From CAYSZB01 sp964435475 (GTDB lineage Bacteria > Chloroflexota > Anaerolineae > Anaerolineales > Anaerolineaceae), in the NCBI GenBank assembly GCA_964435475.1, contig CAYSZB010000002.1:23226-87225 (forward strand): a stretch of DNA of 64,000 bases. The letters run 5' to 3'. The first letter of the stretch is position 1. Every line of letters begins with the position of its first letter. The translations under genes were made by a program, and so were the position numbers. The notes beneath the pieces are model-generated. The model was not told the origin of the DNA. It saw nothing but the letters and a program-made list of their open reading frames with translations, and did no database searches. Of the stretch, positions 42,436 through 51,030 are shown piece after piece.

Positions 42436-44109
42436 ATGAAAAAACTGAAAGTGCTCATCCTGCTTATCATCATCTGCACCCTGTCTGTCAGCGCAATTTC
42501 AGGTGCAAGCGCCCAACCAACCCGCCCAAACGTTGAGACAATAAAGCTTTTCCTGCAACAACATCCCCTGGTGATCCAGACCAACACACAAATCCTCGAC
42601 GTCACCATCCAGGGTGAAGCGCTGATCATCAACCTAAGCGCCTCATTTCTGCCAGATGTCACCTATGATGCCGCCTTGTTCCGGCAACTCGAACAGGACA
42701 TGGATCATGCACTGCAGGTCACCCAGTTTTACATGCTCACCTTCAAGATCGAGGGGTTATCTTTGGAAGCCTGGGGCAGGCCATTGCCGGAATTACCTTC
42801 GCCCGAACCAGGACCCCTACAACGGGAAGCGATCTTAACCGGCCCCCTGTCTGGCTTCAGGATCGCCCTTAACCCGGGTCATGGCCGCTACTGGAGTGAC
42901 GTCGATGAGGATTGGCGCTGGCAAAGGATCCTTTTCTATGACATCCGGGAAGACCTGGTGAATGCTGATATCATCCGCCTTGTGACCTGGGCTTTGACCA
43001 ACCATGGTGCCACCGTGATCGATGTGCGCGAACAGGACCCGGTGGCAAGAATTGGTGAATCGGGTTTGCAGGCATGGCAGGAAGCAGCCCGTGAATTTGC
43101 CATTTACAATGGCTTGCCAGAGGCAATCTGGAACGGTGGCATCTCCAATCCGTCCACTTATTTCGATGATATCATGGCAAGGCCCTACACTGCCAACTAT
43201 TATGACGCCGACCTGATGATCAGCCTGCACAACAATGGCTACAATGGCACACTCACCGGAACCGAGACCTACTATGACATCAGTGGGGATTACACCAACC
43301 CCGCCCAGAACCTGTTGCTGGCACAGGCGGTACATAACAGCATAATCGCAACCATCCGCAACAAGTATGACTCCAACTGGGTCAACCGGGGTATCAAAGC
43401 CAGTGATGCCGGTTATGGTGAAATCCACTATACGGCCATGCCTTCCATCCTGCTCGAACTGGCATTTATGGACCGCCAGGTACCGGATAATACCTACCTG
43501 AAAGACCAGCGTTTCAGGGTGTTTGTCGCTGAAGCCATTGTCGATGGGATCTGTAATTACCTCGGGGCAAGCTGTGGTGACATCCCGATCTCATCACCCA
43601 CAATCATCGAAACCCCCACACTTTTTCCGGCACCTACCGCTGAATTATGCGAAAGCCAGTGGTTGACTTTCACGAACCAGCGTTCCCAAATGGCAGCGCT
43701 GACACCTAGTGTGACCTCCGTCCAAAATGGCACCCGATCAGCCACCTGGCAGGGGGCTATCCCGTATGATGGGTACTACCGCCTGCAGGCGTTCATTCCA
43801 GGCCACGCCCCGATCGATTGGACCTGCTCCCGGATGGTCATTGCAGAAAACACCTCCAATGCACACTACCAGGTCACCCACGCCTATGGGACATCAGGTA
43901 CAACCGTCGATCAATCTTTGTCTTTAGATGAATGGAGCGACCTGGGGGTCTTCTACTTCCATAAAGCTGGCGGCTTTCAAGTCAGGCTGCTCAATTCTAC
44001 CGGGGAAGCAGAATACTCGCGTTTGGTCATGGCAAGTGCCATCAAAGTGCAGCTGGTCGGGATGAACCCGCCTCAGTTCGCTTATTACTTCCCGCTGACG
44101 TTTAAATAA
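42436..44109 (+). CDS. N-acetylmuramoyl-L-alanine amidase with GerMN-like and golvesin-like domains
   Basis: Secreted peptidoglycan amidase of 557 residues. The signal peptide ends near ASA (residue 26). Residues ~30-110 resemble the GerMN/sporulation-type domain (VTIQGEALIINLSASF). Residues ~140-375 are the Amidase_3 catalytic domain, with zinc-binding landmarks ALNPGHG, and DLMISLHNNG, and the Glu in SILLELAFMDRQ. Residues ~400-545 are a golvesin C-terminal-like beta domain (ATWQGAIPYDGYYRLQAFIP). The C-terminus YYFPLTFK is a variant of the YLPL tail. No ribosome site is visible; the start follows a CATAAT box by about 35 bases. Confidence 0.85.
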   Translation: MKKLKVLILLIIICTLSVSAISGASAQPTRPNVETIKLFLQQHPLVIQTNTQILDVTIQGEALIINLSASFLPDVTYDAALFRQLEQDMDHALQVTQFYMLTFKIEGLSLEAWGRPLPELPSPEPGPLQREAILTGPLSGFRIALNPGHGRYWSDVDEDWRWQRILFYDIREDLVNADIIRLVTWALTNHGATVIDVREQDPVARIGESGLQAWQEAAREFAIYNGLPEAIWNGGISNPSTYFDDIMARPYTANYYDADLMISLHNNGYNGTLTGTETYYDISGDYTNPAQNLLLAQAVHNSIIATIRNKYDSNWVNRGIKASDAGYGEIHYTAMPSILLELAFMDRQVPDNTYLKDQRFRVFVAEAIVDGICNYLGASCGDIPISSPTIIETPTLFPAPTAELCESQWLTFTNQRSQMAALTPSVTSVQNGTRSATWQGAIPYDGYYRLQAFIPGHAPIDWTCSRMVIAENTSNAHYQVTHAYGTSGTTVDQSLSLDEWSDLGVFYFHKAGGFQVRLLNSTGEAEYSRLVMASAIKVQLVGMNPPQFAYYFPLTFK

Positions 44110-44116
44110 CAGGGAT

Positions 44117-44791
44117 TCATTCAAGAGTGTAAGCCAGCCCATTGGTTTTCAGGTGAGCCCGTTCTTTCTTGTAACCCGGCCGGATGGCGGCCACCGCCGC
44201 CCAGAATTGGGCTGAATGATTCTTAATCTGCGTATGTACCAGTTCGTGCACAACCACATATTCAACCACTTCCGGCGGCGCCATGATCAGGCGATAGGTA
44301 AAGCTGATCGTGTTCTTTCCGCTGCATGATCCCCAGCGTGTGCGTGCACTGGTGATGCGCAGGTCATTGACCTGGAAGTGATATCTCTTGATATAGTCGT
44401 TGATCAGGGAGCTTACAAATGTGCGTGTCTGTTTTCGGTACCACGCGATAAATAACTCCAGTGCTTCTGATCGATCTGCCGCTGAGAGGGTGAAGCCGGT
44501 TTTTTCATCAAATTTTAGGGAGGACGATGATTTTGAGACCACATTGAGAGGGTATTGTTTGCCAAGGAAATAATACTGTTCACCACTTGCATATAGCCTG
44601 GCTTGCGGGGCTGGAGCCAACTTCATCATCCTGGCACGCGTCGTTCTGATCCACTCAGCCCGCTTTTCCATCACCGAGCGGATCATTCCATCAGTCGCAA
44701 AGAGCGGTGCCCTGACGAGCACCTTACCCCCTGGTGCAATCTCAATGCTGATGGAACGTCTTTTTGAGCGGATAAGCTGATCGATCTGCAT
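44117..44791 (-). CDS. YgjP-like zinc metallopeptidase (SprT/WLM-type)
   Basis: A 224-residue cytosolic protein of the YgjP/DUF45 family. The zinc site HELVHTQIKNH gives H182, H186 and H192, with E183 catalytic. TSARTRWGSCSGKNTISF is the family's strongest motif. The substrate is unknown in general; a role in protein or DNA-linked protein handling has been proposed for relatives. GGGAG precedes the ATG. Convergent with the amidase gene. Confidence 0.87.
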   Translation of the reverse strand: MQIDQLIRSKRRSISIEIAPGGKVLVRAPLFATDGMIRSVMEKRAEWIRTTRARMMKLAPAPQARLYASGEQYYFLGKQYPLNVVSKSSSSLKFDEKTGFTLSAADRSEALELFIAWYRKQTRTFVSSLINDYIKRYHFQVNDLRITSARTRWGSCSGKNTISFTYRLIMAPPEVVEYVVVHELVHTQIKNHSAQFWAAVAAIRPGYKKERAHLKTNGLAYTLE

Positions 44792-44891
44792 AATTTCTCC
44801 CGGTCGGTTGTCTTAATAAAGGAGATTATAAACGCGAAAAGTAAGAATCACCATAACCGGCTGGTTTTAGGATAAAATCTTTTAGATTGAA

Positions 44892-45446
44892 ATGAAAAGT
44901 TACCTTAGAAAATTGTTCTTTCTTTTACAGATACTGATACTCACAGCATGTGGTGCTAAACCAGCTTTAGAGCGCTATGAGCTGATCCCTTACCAGGATC
45001 CTGCCGGCATCTTTCGCATGCCCTACCCTGAAGGCTGGCAGGTTAAATACGATGATGCTACTCAAACAGCCACCTTCACCCCGCCAGTACAGGTTGATGA
45101 AGTCCACCCCCTGGTTATCAGGGCAGTAGCCCAAAAAACTGCCAGTGAAACGTGGGATGAGTCTGGTGAAGAAGTCAACAAGATCTTCGAGCAGTTCCTG
45201 CGTGCCTATTTCCCGGATGAAAGCCCGGAAATTTACCTTACTGATGACTTGCGGGTTGGCAAGGAGCCTGCCCTGGTAATGGAATTTGCCCAACCATATG
45301 AGGATGGTTATTTTAAAGGCAGTATTGTCCTGGTGGTATTGAGAGGTTATGCCATCGGATTCATTGGCAGCGCCGTCGGGGATGCCTGGGACAGCTTCAA
45401 ACCAACTTTTAAACAAATGCTCCTGGATGTCGAATTTTTGGAATGA
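44892..45446 (+). CDS. Lipoprotein, PsbP-like fold possible
   Basis: A 184-residue lipoprotein with lipobox LTAC (C20). The mature domain begins YELIPYQDPAGIFRMPYPEGWQV, a pattern similar to PsbP-like proteins (short strand, then pr-YPxGW). The rest alternates strand-rich and helical parts. No catalytic residues visible. TAAAAT is about 13 bases before the ATG and there is no ribosome site, so the mRNA could be near-leaderless. Function unknown. Confidence 0.7.
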   Translation: MKSYLRKLFFLLQILILTACGAKPALERYELIPYQDPAGIFRMPYPEGWQVKYDDATQTATFTPPVQVDEVHPLVIRAVAQKTASETWDESGEEVNKIFEQFLRAYFPDESPEIYLTDDLRVGKEPALVMEFAQPYEDGYFKGSIVLVVLRGYAIGFIGSAVGDAWDSFKPTFKQMLLDVEFLE

Positions 45447-45518
45447 ACCATGCCAGGTGGTGGTATCATTGGAAATTGAGAGTCAGGCCACACATACAAG
45501 GCGAGCCCTTAAGTATCT

Positions 45519-46499
45519 ATGAAGCTGGTTAAGCACACCTTCTTTTTGACCCTCCTGCTGATCGTCCTCAGCAGTTGTTCCTACTCCCCCACACGTTACC
45601 CCATCGCCCAAACCCCTGCTGACATTTTCATCCCACCAGCCAATGAGGAAAATAACAATACAACAGAAGTAGCTCCCAATCAACCGGGAACAGGCACCCA
45701 TGATGTGGTAGACGTTAGCCCCGGGAATTATCGCTTCACCATGGTCAACAATCCCCGCAAGCCCAGCCAGCGTTACCAGTTGGAAATAAAGGGCAGCCAG
45801 GCCAGCCTCTCCAGTAAAGATGAAAACCTCCTGATCTCGCTGATCAGCGAAGAACAAAATTTTGACATCACCCTGGAGGGTTGTCTCCAGTTGGTGACCG
45901 ATCGCATGACGATGGACATTCCAGGATTTGATGCTCAGGAAGCTAACCCTGTTGTGATTGGCCTGGAACCTGGTTTCAAATCAACCATCACCGGTGTTTT
46001 ATTTGATGAACCATTTATCGGTTCTCTTGTCGCCGCACGACCCTGGAAAGGGCGTTGTTTCACTGCCATCGGTCTTGTCCTGGGCGATGAGGCTGACGAA
46101 CGTTGGCTGACAGAGGGCCAACCGGTTTTTGAAGCGATTATTGCTTCATTGAGTTTCACGTACCCCACAGGCAGTGGAAGGTGTGAGATCAGCAATGATG
46201 ACAGCTACGGTTACACTCCGGGTAACCCCATCCGAACTGGAAACAGCAACCTGATGGATGGTTTGCCACGCCAGGAGGCATACCTGGATGCCCTGGTAAC
46301 ATCAGATGGCAAAGCGCTCAGTTATTCGCGCACCCACTCGATCGTCACAGATGACAACGATATTTTGGATGTCTATGCGCTAACCATCCCGGGGCAGGAT
46401 ATGCCCCTTACCCTCTACCTCGACATGTATCACTTTGAAACCCTGATGGCACCCATGAACCTCAATTGCAGCATACCCTTCCCGATCGGAGCACCTTAA
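45519..46499 (+). CDS. Lipoprotein of unknown function
   Basis: A 326-residue lipoprotein with signal peptide and lipobox LSSC (C20). A Pro/Asn/Thr-rich linker (PPANEENNNTTEVAPNQPGT) follows. The domain after it is beta-rich with two or three cysteines that could pair. It ends 1 bp before the next gene, so the two are cotranscribed. No family recognised. Confidence 0.7.
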   Translation: MKLVKHTFFLTLLLIVLSSCSYSPTRYPIAQTPADIFIPPANEENNNTTEVAPNQPGTGTHDVVDVSPGNYRFTMVNNPRKPSQRYQLEIKGSQASLSSKDENLLISLISEEQNFDITLEGCLQLVTDRMTMDIPGFDAQEANPVVIGLEPGFKSTITGVLFDEPFIGSLVAARPWKGRCFTAIGLVLGDEADERWLTEGQPVFEAIIASLSFTYPTGSGRCEISNDDSYGYTPGNPIRTGNSNLMDGLPRQEAYLDALVTSDGKALSYSRTHSIVTDDNDILDVYALTIPGQDMPLTLYLDMYHFETLMAPMNLNCSIPFPIGAP

Positions 46500-46500
46500 G

Positions 46501-46851
46501 ATGACCGCAGATGAAGTCTGGGGCGAAGTGGAAGCACTGCAGGGTCTTTCCCTCAGGACGATCGAACGTCGTCTGCCTTTTAGAGTGGTGGCTGTCACCG
46601 AGACTCACATTGTACTAGCCCCTGAGGCCAGCAGCAAAGAGAGATCGATCTCACGCGATGCCATCCAGAAAACATTTGATGAGCTATTCCGGAGGCGTGA
46701 ATTGAGTGCACCGGCTGTTTCTGAAAAGGTGGGAGAAGCCTGTTCATCCTATGTCGTCACCATCCTGGCAACCCTTCCCAATGTGGCTGTCTGCCGCAAG
46801 CCCATGCGCCTGATTTACAACGGATTGCAGCTCTTCTACCTTCAACGCTAG
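46501..46851 (+). CDS. Small cytosolic protein, unknown
   Basis: A 116-residue protein without signal peptide, linked to the preceding lipoprotein gene by a one-base gap. Segment TIERRLPFRVVAVTETHIVLAPEAS looks like a small strand-rich domain, and the middle (ERSISRDAIQKTFDELFRR) is helical. No family was recognised. Confidence 0.6.
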   Translation: MTADEVWGEVEALQGLSLRTIERRLPFRVVAVTETHIVLAPEASSKERSISRDAIQKTFDELFRRRELSAPAVSEKVGEACSSYVVTILATLPNVAVCRKPMRLIYNGLQLFYLQR

Positions 46852-46905
46852 ATCTTCGACCAGGTTTTTTTAAGGCGAATCCACACATAACTGATTAAAA
46901 CAACA

Positions 46906-46926
46906 CACCGCCCGGTAAAGGCGGTG
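46906..46926 (-). terminator. Terminator of the ferredoxin gene
   Basis: CACCGCC/GGCGGTG form a 7-bp stem; on the minus strand it is followed by TGTTGTTTT. It is 35 bases past the ferredoxin stop. Confidence 0.6.
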
Positions 46927-46960
46927 CGATGTTTGATCAACAATAGTGGTTAACGAAGAA

Positions 46961-47152
46961 TTACTCTTCGATCTTGATCGCGGCTTCGGGGCACTCTTCA
47001 GCAGCCTGGCGCACACCTTCCCAATACTCTTCGGGAACGGGGTCAAGCAAAACTTCGGCCACAGGCTCACGTTCGAGGCTGAAAACCTCGGGAACGATAC
47101 CTTCACAAATGCCACAACCCAGGCACAGGTCTTTGTCAACAGTTACTTTCAT
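46961..47152 (-). CDS. Single-cluster ferredoxin
   Basis: A 63-residue electron carrier. Cysteines C10, C13, C16 and C54 (CLGCGIC ... CPEAAI) ligate one 4Fe-4S cluster; there is no second cluster motif. The start is the second ATG (47152), nine bases after GGAGG; the upstream ATG at 47161 abuts that site. The remote C54 and acidic surface are typical of monocluster ferredoxins of anaerobes. Partner unknown. Confidence 0.9.
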   Translation of the reverse strand: MKVTVDKDLCLGCGICEGIVPEVFSLEREPVAEVLLDPVPEEYWEGVRQAAEECPEAAIKIEE

Positions 47153-47350
47153 GAAATACATCCTCCATATAAATTAATAATAGTTTTACTTTTCAACTAC
47201 ATCGTAGATTATACTCGCATTAGGGATAATTTCAGGATATATTTTATATGGTTAATACAGTTCAGACATTTTATCCCGGATTTCCAATAAAGCCATTACA
47301 ATTATGACCGAAAGGGAAAAATCGTCCTCGAATATTGCCAGGAAAAACCC

Positions 47351-48046
47351 ATGCATCCATACGTCAATGAGGTTCAGCACTACTTGGAGCAATTTGCAGA
47401 CCCCGGGGCTGCCATCCCGATGAAAGCCTATATGCGCAACCAGTTTGAGTACCTGGGCATTAATTTATGGCAGGTTCGAAAAAAGACGGAAGAATTTTAT
47501 ACCCAACAGGGTTTTCCGCCCCTGGACAACCTGGATGAGATCGTCCGTGACTTATGGAATTTGCCCTACCGTGAATTCCAATACATAGCCATAAACATGC
47601 TTGTGAAATGGGTCGATGACCTGCCTGCAGACTTTATCGGGACTTTGGAATATCTTTTAATCACCAAATCATGGTGGGATACGGTTGATTCATTAGCCGG
47701 GGAAGTAGTGGGGGCGTTTTTTCTTCTCCATCCCGAATTACGGGATAAAACTCTTAAACTTTGGAGAGAGTCAGATAACATTTGGCTGAGACGCACCTGC
47801 CTGATCTTTCAACTGAAGTATAAAAAGAACACCGACTTTAACCTGTTAAAATCTGTCATACTCGAAAACCTGGGGAGCAGGGAGTTCTTCATCAATAAAG
47901 CCATCGGTTGGGCACTGCGTACATACAGCCGCATAGACCCAACCGCAACCGTGGATTTTGTTAATAGCACAGCCCTATCCAACCTCAGCCGCAAGGAAGC
48001 GTTAAAGTGGCTGGAGAATAAGAAAAGCAAGGAGATAACACAATGA
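47351..48046 (+). CDS. DNA alkylation repair protein (AlkD-like)
   Basis: A 231-residue alpha-helical HEAT-like glycosylase. It contains MKAYMRNQFEYLGI and WWDTVDSLAGEVVG, which hold the aromatic and Asp residues of AlkD's active face. The C-terminal RKEALKWLENKK is normal. AlkD-type proteins excise N3- and N7-alkylated purines. Its end overlaps the DUF952 gene by 4 bp. Confidence 0.85.
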   Translation: MHPYVNEVQHYLEQFADPGAAIPMKAYMRNQFEYLGINLWQVRKKTEEFYTQQGFPPLDNLDEIVRDLWNLPYREFQYIAINMLVKWVDDLPADFIGTLEYLLITKSWWDTVDSLAGEVVGAFFLLHPELRDKTLKLWRESDNIWLRRTCLIFQLKYKKNTDFNLLKSVILENLGSREFFINKAIGWALRTYSRIDPTATVDFVNSTALSNLSRKEALKWLENKKSKEITQ

Positions 48047-48381
48047 TCTACCACATAACACAACGCACAGCATGGCAGGAAGCCCAACTCAAGGGCTATT
48101 ACGAACCGCAAGGGTATGCAAGTGACGGGTTCATTCACTGTTCCAACAAAGAGCAATTGCTTTCTACCGCCCATTGCTATTATGCAGATGCAAAGGACCT
48201 GGTTGTCCTGTGCATCGACCCCACGCTGGCAGGCGCACCAGTGGTTTACGAGAATCTCACTGGTGGAAAGGAACTTTTCCCCCACCTCTATGGCATCTTA
48301 AAGCTTGAGGCAGTGCTGGCAGCCCCACTTTTCACACGGGATGGCGATGGCAATTGGCAAATGCCGGTTGCCCTGGTCTGA
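48043..48381 (+). CDS. DUF952 family protein
   Basis: A 112-residue protein matching the DUF952 pattern: YHITQRTAWQEAQLKGYY at the start, SDGFIHCSNKEQLL in the middle and YENLTGGKELFPHLYG near the end. Its function is unknown. It is coupled to AlkD by an ATGA overlap and followed by the BadF-type kinase after 4 bp. Confidence 0.85.
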   Translation: MIYHITQRTAWQEAQLKGYYEPQGYASDGFIHCSNKEQLLSTAHCYYADAKDLVVLCIDPTLAGAPVVYENLTGGKELFPHLYGILKLEAVLAAPLFTRDGDGNWQMPVALV

Positions 48382-48385
48382 GAAA

Positions 48386-49381
48386 ATGAGAAAGTTCTTT
48401 TTGGGTGTTGATATTGGTAACACCAAAAGCCATGCCTTAATCAGTGATGACCAGGGCCGGGTCATGGGCTTTGCCAGGGCGGGATGTGGAAACCATGAGG
48501 TCATTGGTTACGAATTGTTTGCTGAATTGATCCAATTCCTGGCAGGTGATGCCCTTCGTTCAGCTGGCATCACGACCCAACAGGTCAGTGGTGCCGGTTT
48601 TGGCATCGCCGGCTTCGATTGGCCTGGTCAATATGAGCCATTGTTTCGAGGTATCCAGGGCATTGGCTTGAATTGCCCGACCAAATTGGTCAACGATACA
48701 CTGATAGGGTTGGTTGCTGGTGCATCCAGGGGCTGGGGCATTGGTCTGGTGGCTGGCACCGGCTCAAACTGCTGGGGTATGGATGAAAGCGGCCATATTG
48801 GGCGTATGACCGGTCTGTCCCACCTGATGGACGAAGGTGGTGGAGCAGGTTCAATTGTCTTGTGGGCGATCCAGGCAGTCGGTCGGGCGTGGACCCGGCG
48901 TGGACCTGAAACCACTTTAACTGGATTACTCCTCGAACATATGGGAGAAACTGATATCGTCAACCTTCTCCAACGCCTGGGCGAACAAGGCGCACAGATC
49001 GATGCCAGTTTGGCGCCCCGGGTGATCGAATGTGCCCGCAGGGGGGATGGTGTAGCCCAAGGCATCATCCACAGGGCAGCCGAAAGTCTTGCCAGCTTGT
49101 GCCTTGGGGTTTCCAGGCAACTGGATCTGCTACAAAAACCGGTGGAGGTCGTTCTGATTGGCAGTGTTTTCAAAGCCGGCCAGGTCTTGATCGATCCATT
49201 GACAGATCATATCCTTCAGGATATTCCCCAGGCCAGCTTGACCAGGCTTGAAGCCCCCCCGGTGGTTGGCGGGGTGCTGCTGGGTATGAAAGAAGCCGGT
49301 TTTTCTCCCGACCTGGATGAAGTGCAACACATAAAGGCCTCAACGACTGACCTAGTCGAGTCACTTGATAGAGAAGATTGA
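48386..49381 (+). CDS. BadF/BadG/BcrA/BcrD-family ATPase, N-acetylglucosamine kinase-like
   Basis: A 331-residue ASKHA-fold kinase. The phosphate-1 motif is FLGVDIGNTKSHALI; GLVAGTGSNCWGM is the second phosphate loop with the invariant Gly-Thr-Gly-Ser; MDEGGGAGS near residue 147 is shared with eukaryotic-type GlcNAc kinases. Amino-sugar phosphorylation is likely but not proven. The ATG at 48386 is chosen over a GTG-less upstream extension that overlaps the DUF952 gene. Confidence 0.82.
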   Translation: MRKFFLGVDIGNTKSHALISDDQGRVMGFARAGCGNHEVIGYELFAELIQFLAGDALRSAGITTQQVSGAGFGIAGFDWPGQYEPLFRGIQGIGLNCPTKLVNDTLIGLVAGASRGWGIGLVAGTGSNCWGMDESGHIGRMTGLSHLMDEGGGAGSIVLWAIQAVGRAWTRRGPETTLTGLLLEHMGETDIVNLLQRLGEQGAQIDASLAPRVIECARRGDGVAQGIIHRAAESLASLCLGVSRQLDLLQKPVEVVLIGSVFKAGQVLIDPLTDHILQDIPQASLTRLEAPPVVGGVLLGMKEAGFSPDLDEVQHIKASTTDLVESLDRED

Positions 49382-50824
49382 TCAGGCTTTCTTTAGTGTC
49401 AGGATGTGCGCATATAGCTTGCGTTGTATCTGAAGCACTTCCTGTTTTATTACTGTCGACCCCGGGAAATCCTGCATTGTCTTGAGTGTATCCACGTCCT
49501 TGCAAACCTGTTCATAAAGCTCTCGGGCGGAGGGGTAATCCGTGGGATAAGGATAAGGAATTTCCAGGGAAGGCAGGCTCTTCTTAACCTCAGCCTCACG
49601 TAACCCAGCCCAGTGCTTGTATAGTTCGCTATACCTGGCAGTCAGTTCCTGCCGCACCTGGTCCACCTCCGGGGCGGAAGGACGCTTTGCCAATGAAGTC
49701 AACTCGGTATGCATATCGGCCAGTTGTGACTGGACCTCACCGGTATTCATGCTGAAAGGTGCTGCGATCGCCAGGCCGATCAGTGTACTGCGCAGTGTCG
49801 CCAGTGATTCGTTATAGCGGATATGTTCTGTCATGGTGAGGTGACGCTTGGTCAGGGCTTTTTCCTGCCTTCCAAGATCCCGTAAATGGTTTGAAAGATC
49901 CCGTGGCAGGTTGGGCATCCTGCTTAAGTGGTCCATCTCGAAATGGATCGCCTGGAGGTACGAAGCTAATTTGTCAACGTCATTTCCCGGATCGATGGCA
50001 GGGTTTATTTCGCCCCACGCTTGAAAGCGTACCTGTTGCACCCAGTGGGTGAATAACTGGTTATGTAACACTCCCAGTTCAGTAAAGATCTGGCCATTTT
50101 CGGGTGAAGGTGCCTGGGATCGGATACGGTTGATATCTGCTGCCAGTTGTGTCAGTTGCGTTTCCACAACACCCAGGTCCTGGCTAAAAGGTTTACTTAT
50201 CTTGAATGAACTGATCTCGGAACGCCGTTTATTTTTCCTGGCTTCGATCAAGTAGCCCCGGTACAAATTTTGTTCCTCAACCAGGCTTTGCCTTAATTTT
50301 CGGTGTTCCGGGGTGTCCAGCAACATGCGCATTACCAGGAGGGAATGATCAATGAAGTTGATCTGCGTATCCAATGCCAGCTCATTCTTTTCCAGTTCGG
50401 GTCCATCCAGAACATCCATTTGCATCTGTAGGTTGCGGTATTCCTCACACTGGCACCATTCCTGGAAGTAAAGGTTATCCAATGTCGCCGTTTTATATGG
50501 GTTTGGCGGTTGCCCGGCAATCACCTTCTGCTCGTTCTGGGTGGCGCTGATCTTGCCTTCAACAGCCCGCAGGTTCTGAGAGATTTGCATCCGCCGCAGT
50601 TCTTTTTGGGTCATCTCTGCGGTCTCGCGGATGGCATCTTCTGTACTCTTTCCAGACTGCTGGATGGCATCAGCGATCTTTTCGGCAATTTTGAGAGAAT
50701 AATATCCTTCACCGCGCTCAAGGTATAAAAGGCTGCCGCATACAGCACAATTCAATTGGTCTATATCATCCGGAATGGATATCGGAGCCCCACAGGCTGT
50801 GCAATTTAATTTGATCAGTTTCAT
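49382..50824 (-). CDS. Zinc-ribbon plus coiled-coil protein, unknown
   Basis: A 480-residue protein. A zinc ribbon occupies residues 8-30 (C8, C11, C26, C29), followed by about 450 residues that are largely helical and charged, with repeated long-helix stretches. No transmembrane segment. GGAGG precedes the ATG. It lies next to a large membrane protein on the same strand, which may be its partner. No known family was recognised. Confidence 0.75.
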   Translation of the reverse strand: MKLIKLNCTACGAPISIPDDIDQLNCAVCGSLLYLERGEGYYSLKIAEKIADAIQQSGKSTEDAIRETAEMTQKELRRMQISQNLRAVEGKISATQNEQKVIAGQPPNPYKTATLDNLYFQEWCQCEEYRNLQMQMDVLDGPELEKNELALDTQINFIDHSLLVMRMLLDTPEHRKLRQSLVEEQNLYRGYLIEARKNKRRSEISSFKISKPFSQDLGVVETQLTQLAADINRIRSQAPSPENGQIFTELGVLHNQLFTHWVQQVRFQAWGEINPAIDPGNDVDKLASYLQAIHFEMDHLSRMPNLPRDLSNHLRDLGRQEKALTKRHLTMTEHIRYNESLATLRSTLIGLAIAAPFSMNTGEVQSQLADMHTELTSLAKRPSAPEVDQVRQELTARYSELYKHWAGLREAEVKKSLPSLEIPYPYPTDYPSARELYEQVCKDVDTLKTMQDFPGSTVIKQEVLQIQRKLYAHILTLKKA

Positions 50825-51030
50825 GGCAACCTCCTAAACAGAACATCTGTCCTTACCAGGCGGATCTGGGTAAAGACCTAAGGGAACAAAATTGAAAGGC
50901 CAAAGATGGATGCTTAAATCAATTTAATTATATGCCTCCTGTCAACGGAAAGCCCAACAAAACTACAATTAATCCGTAAATTGCCAGGTGTGATGAAAAT
51001 GCACTTTTTAGCCTACATAACACCCATGTT

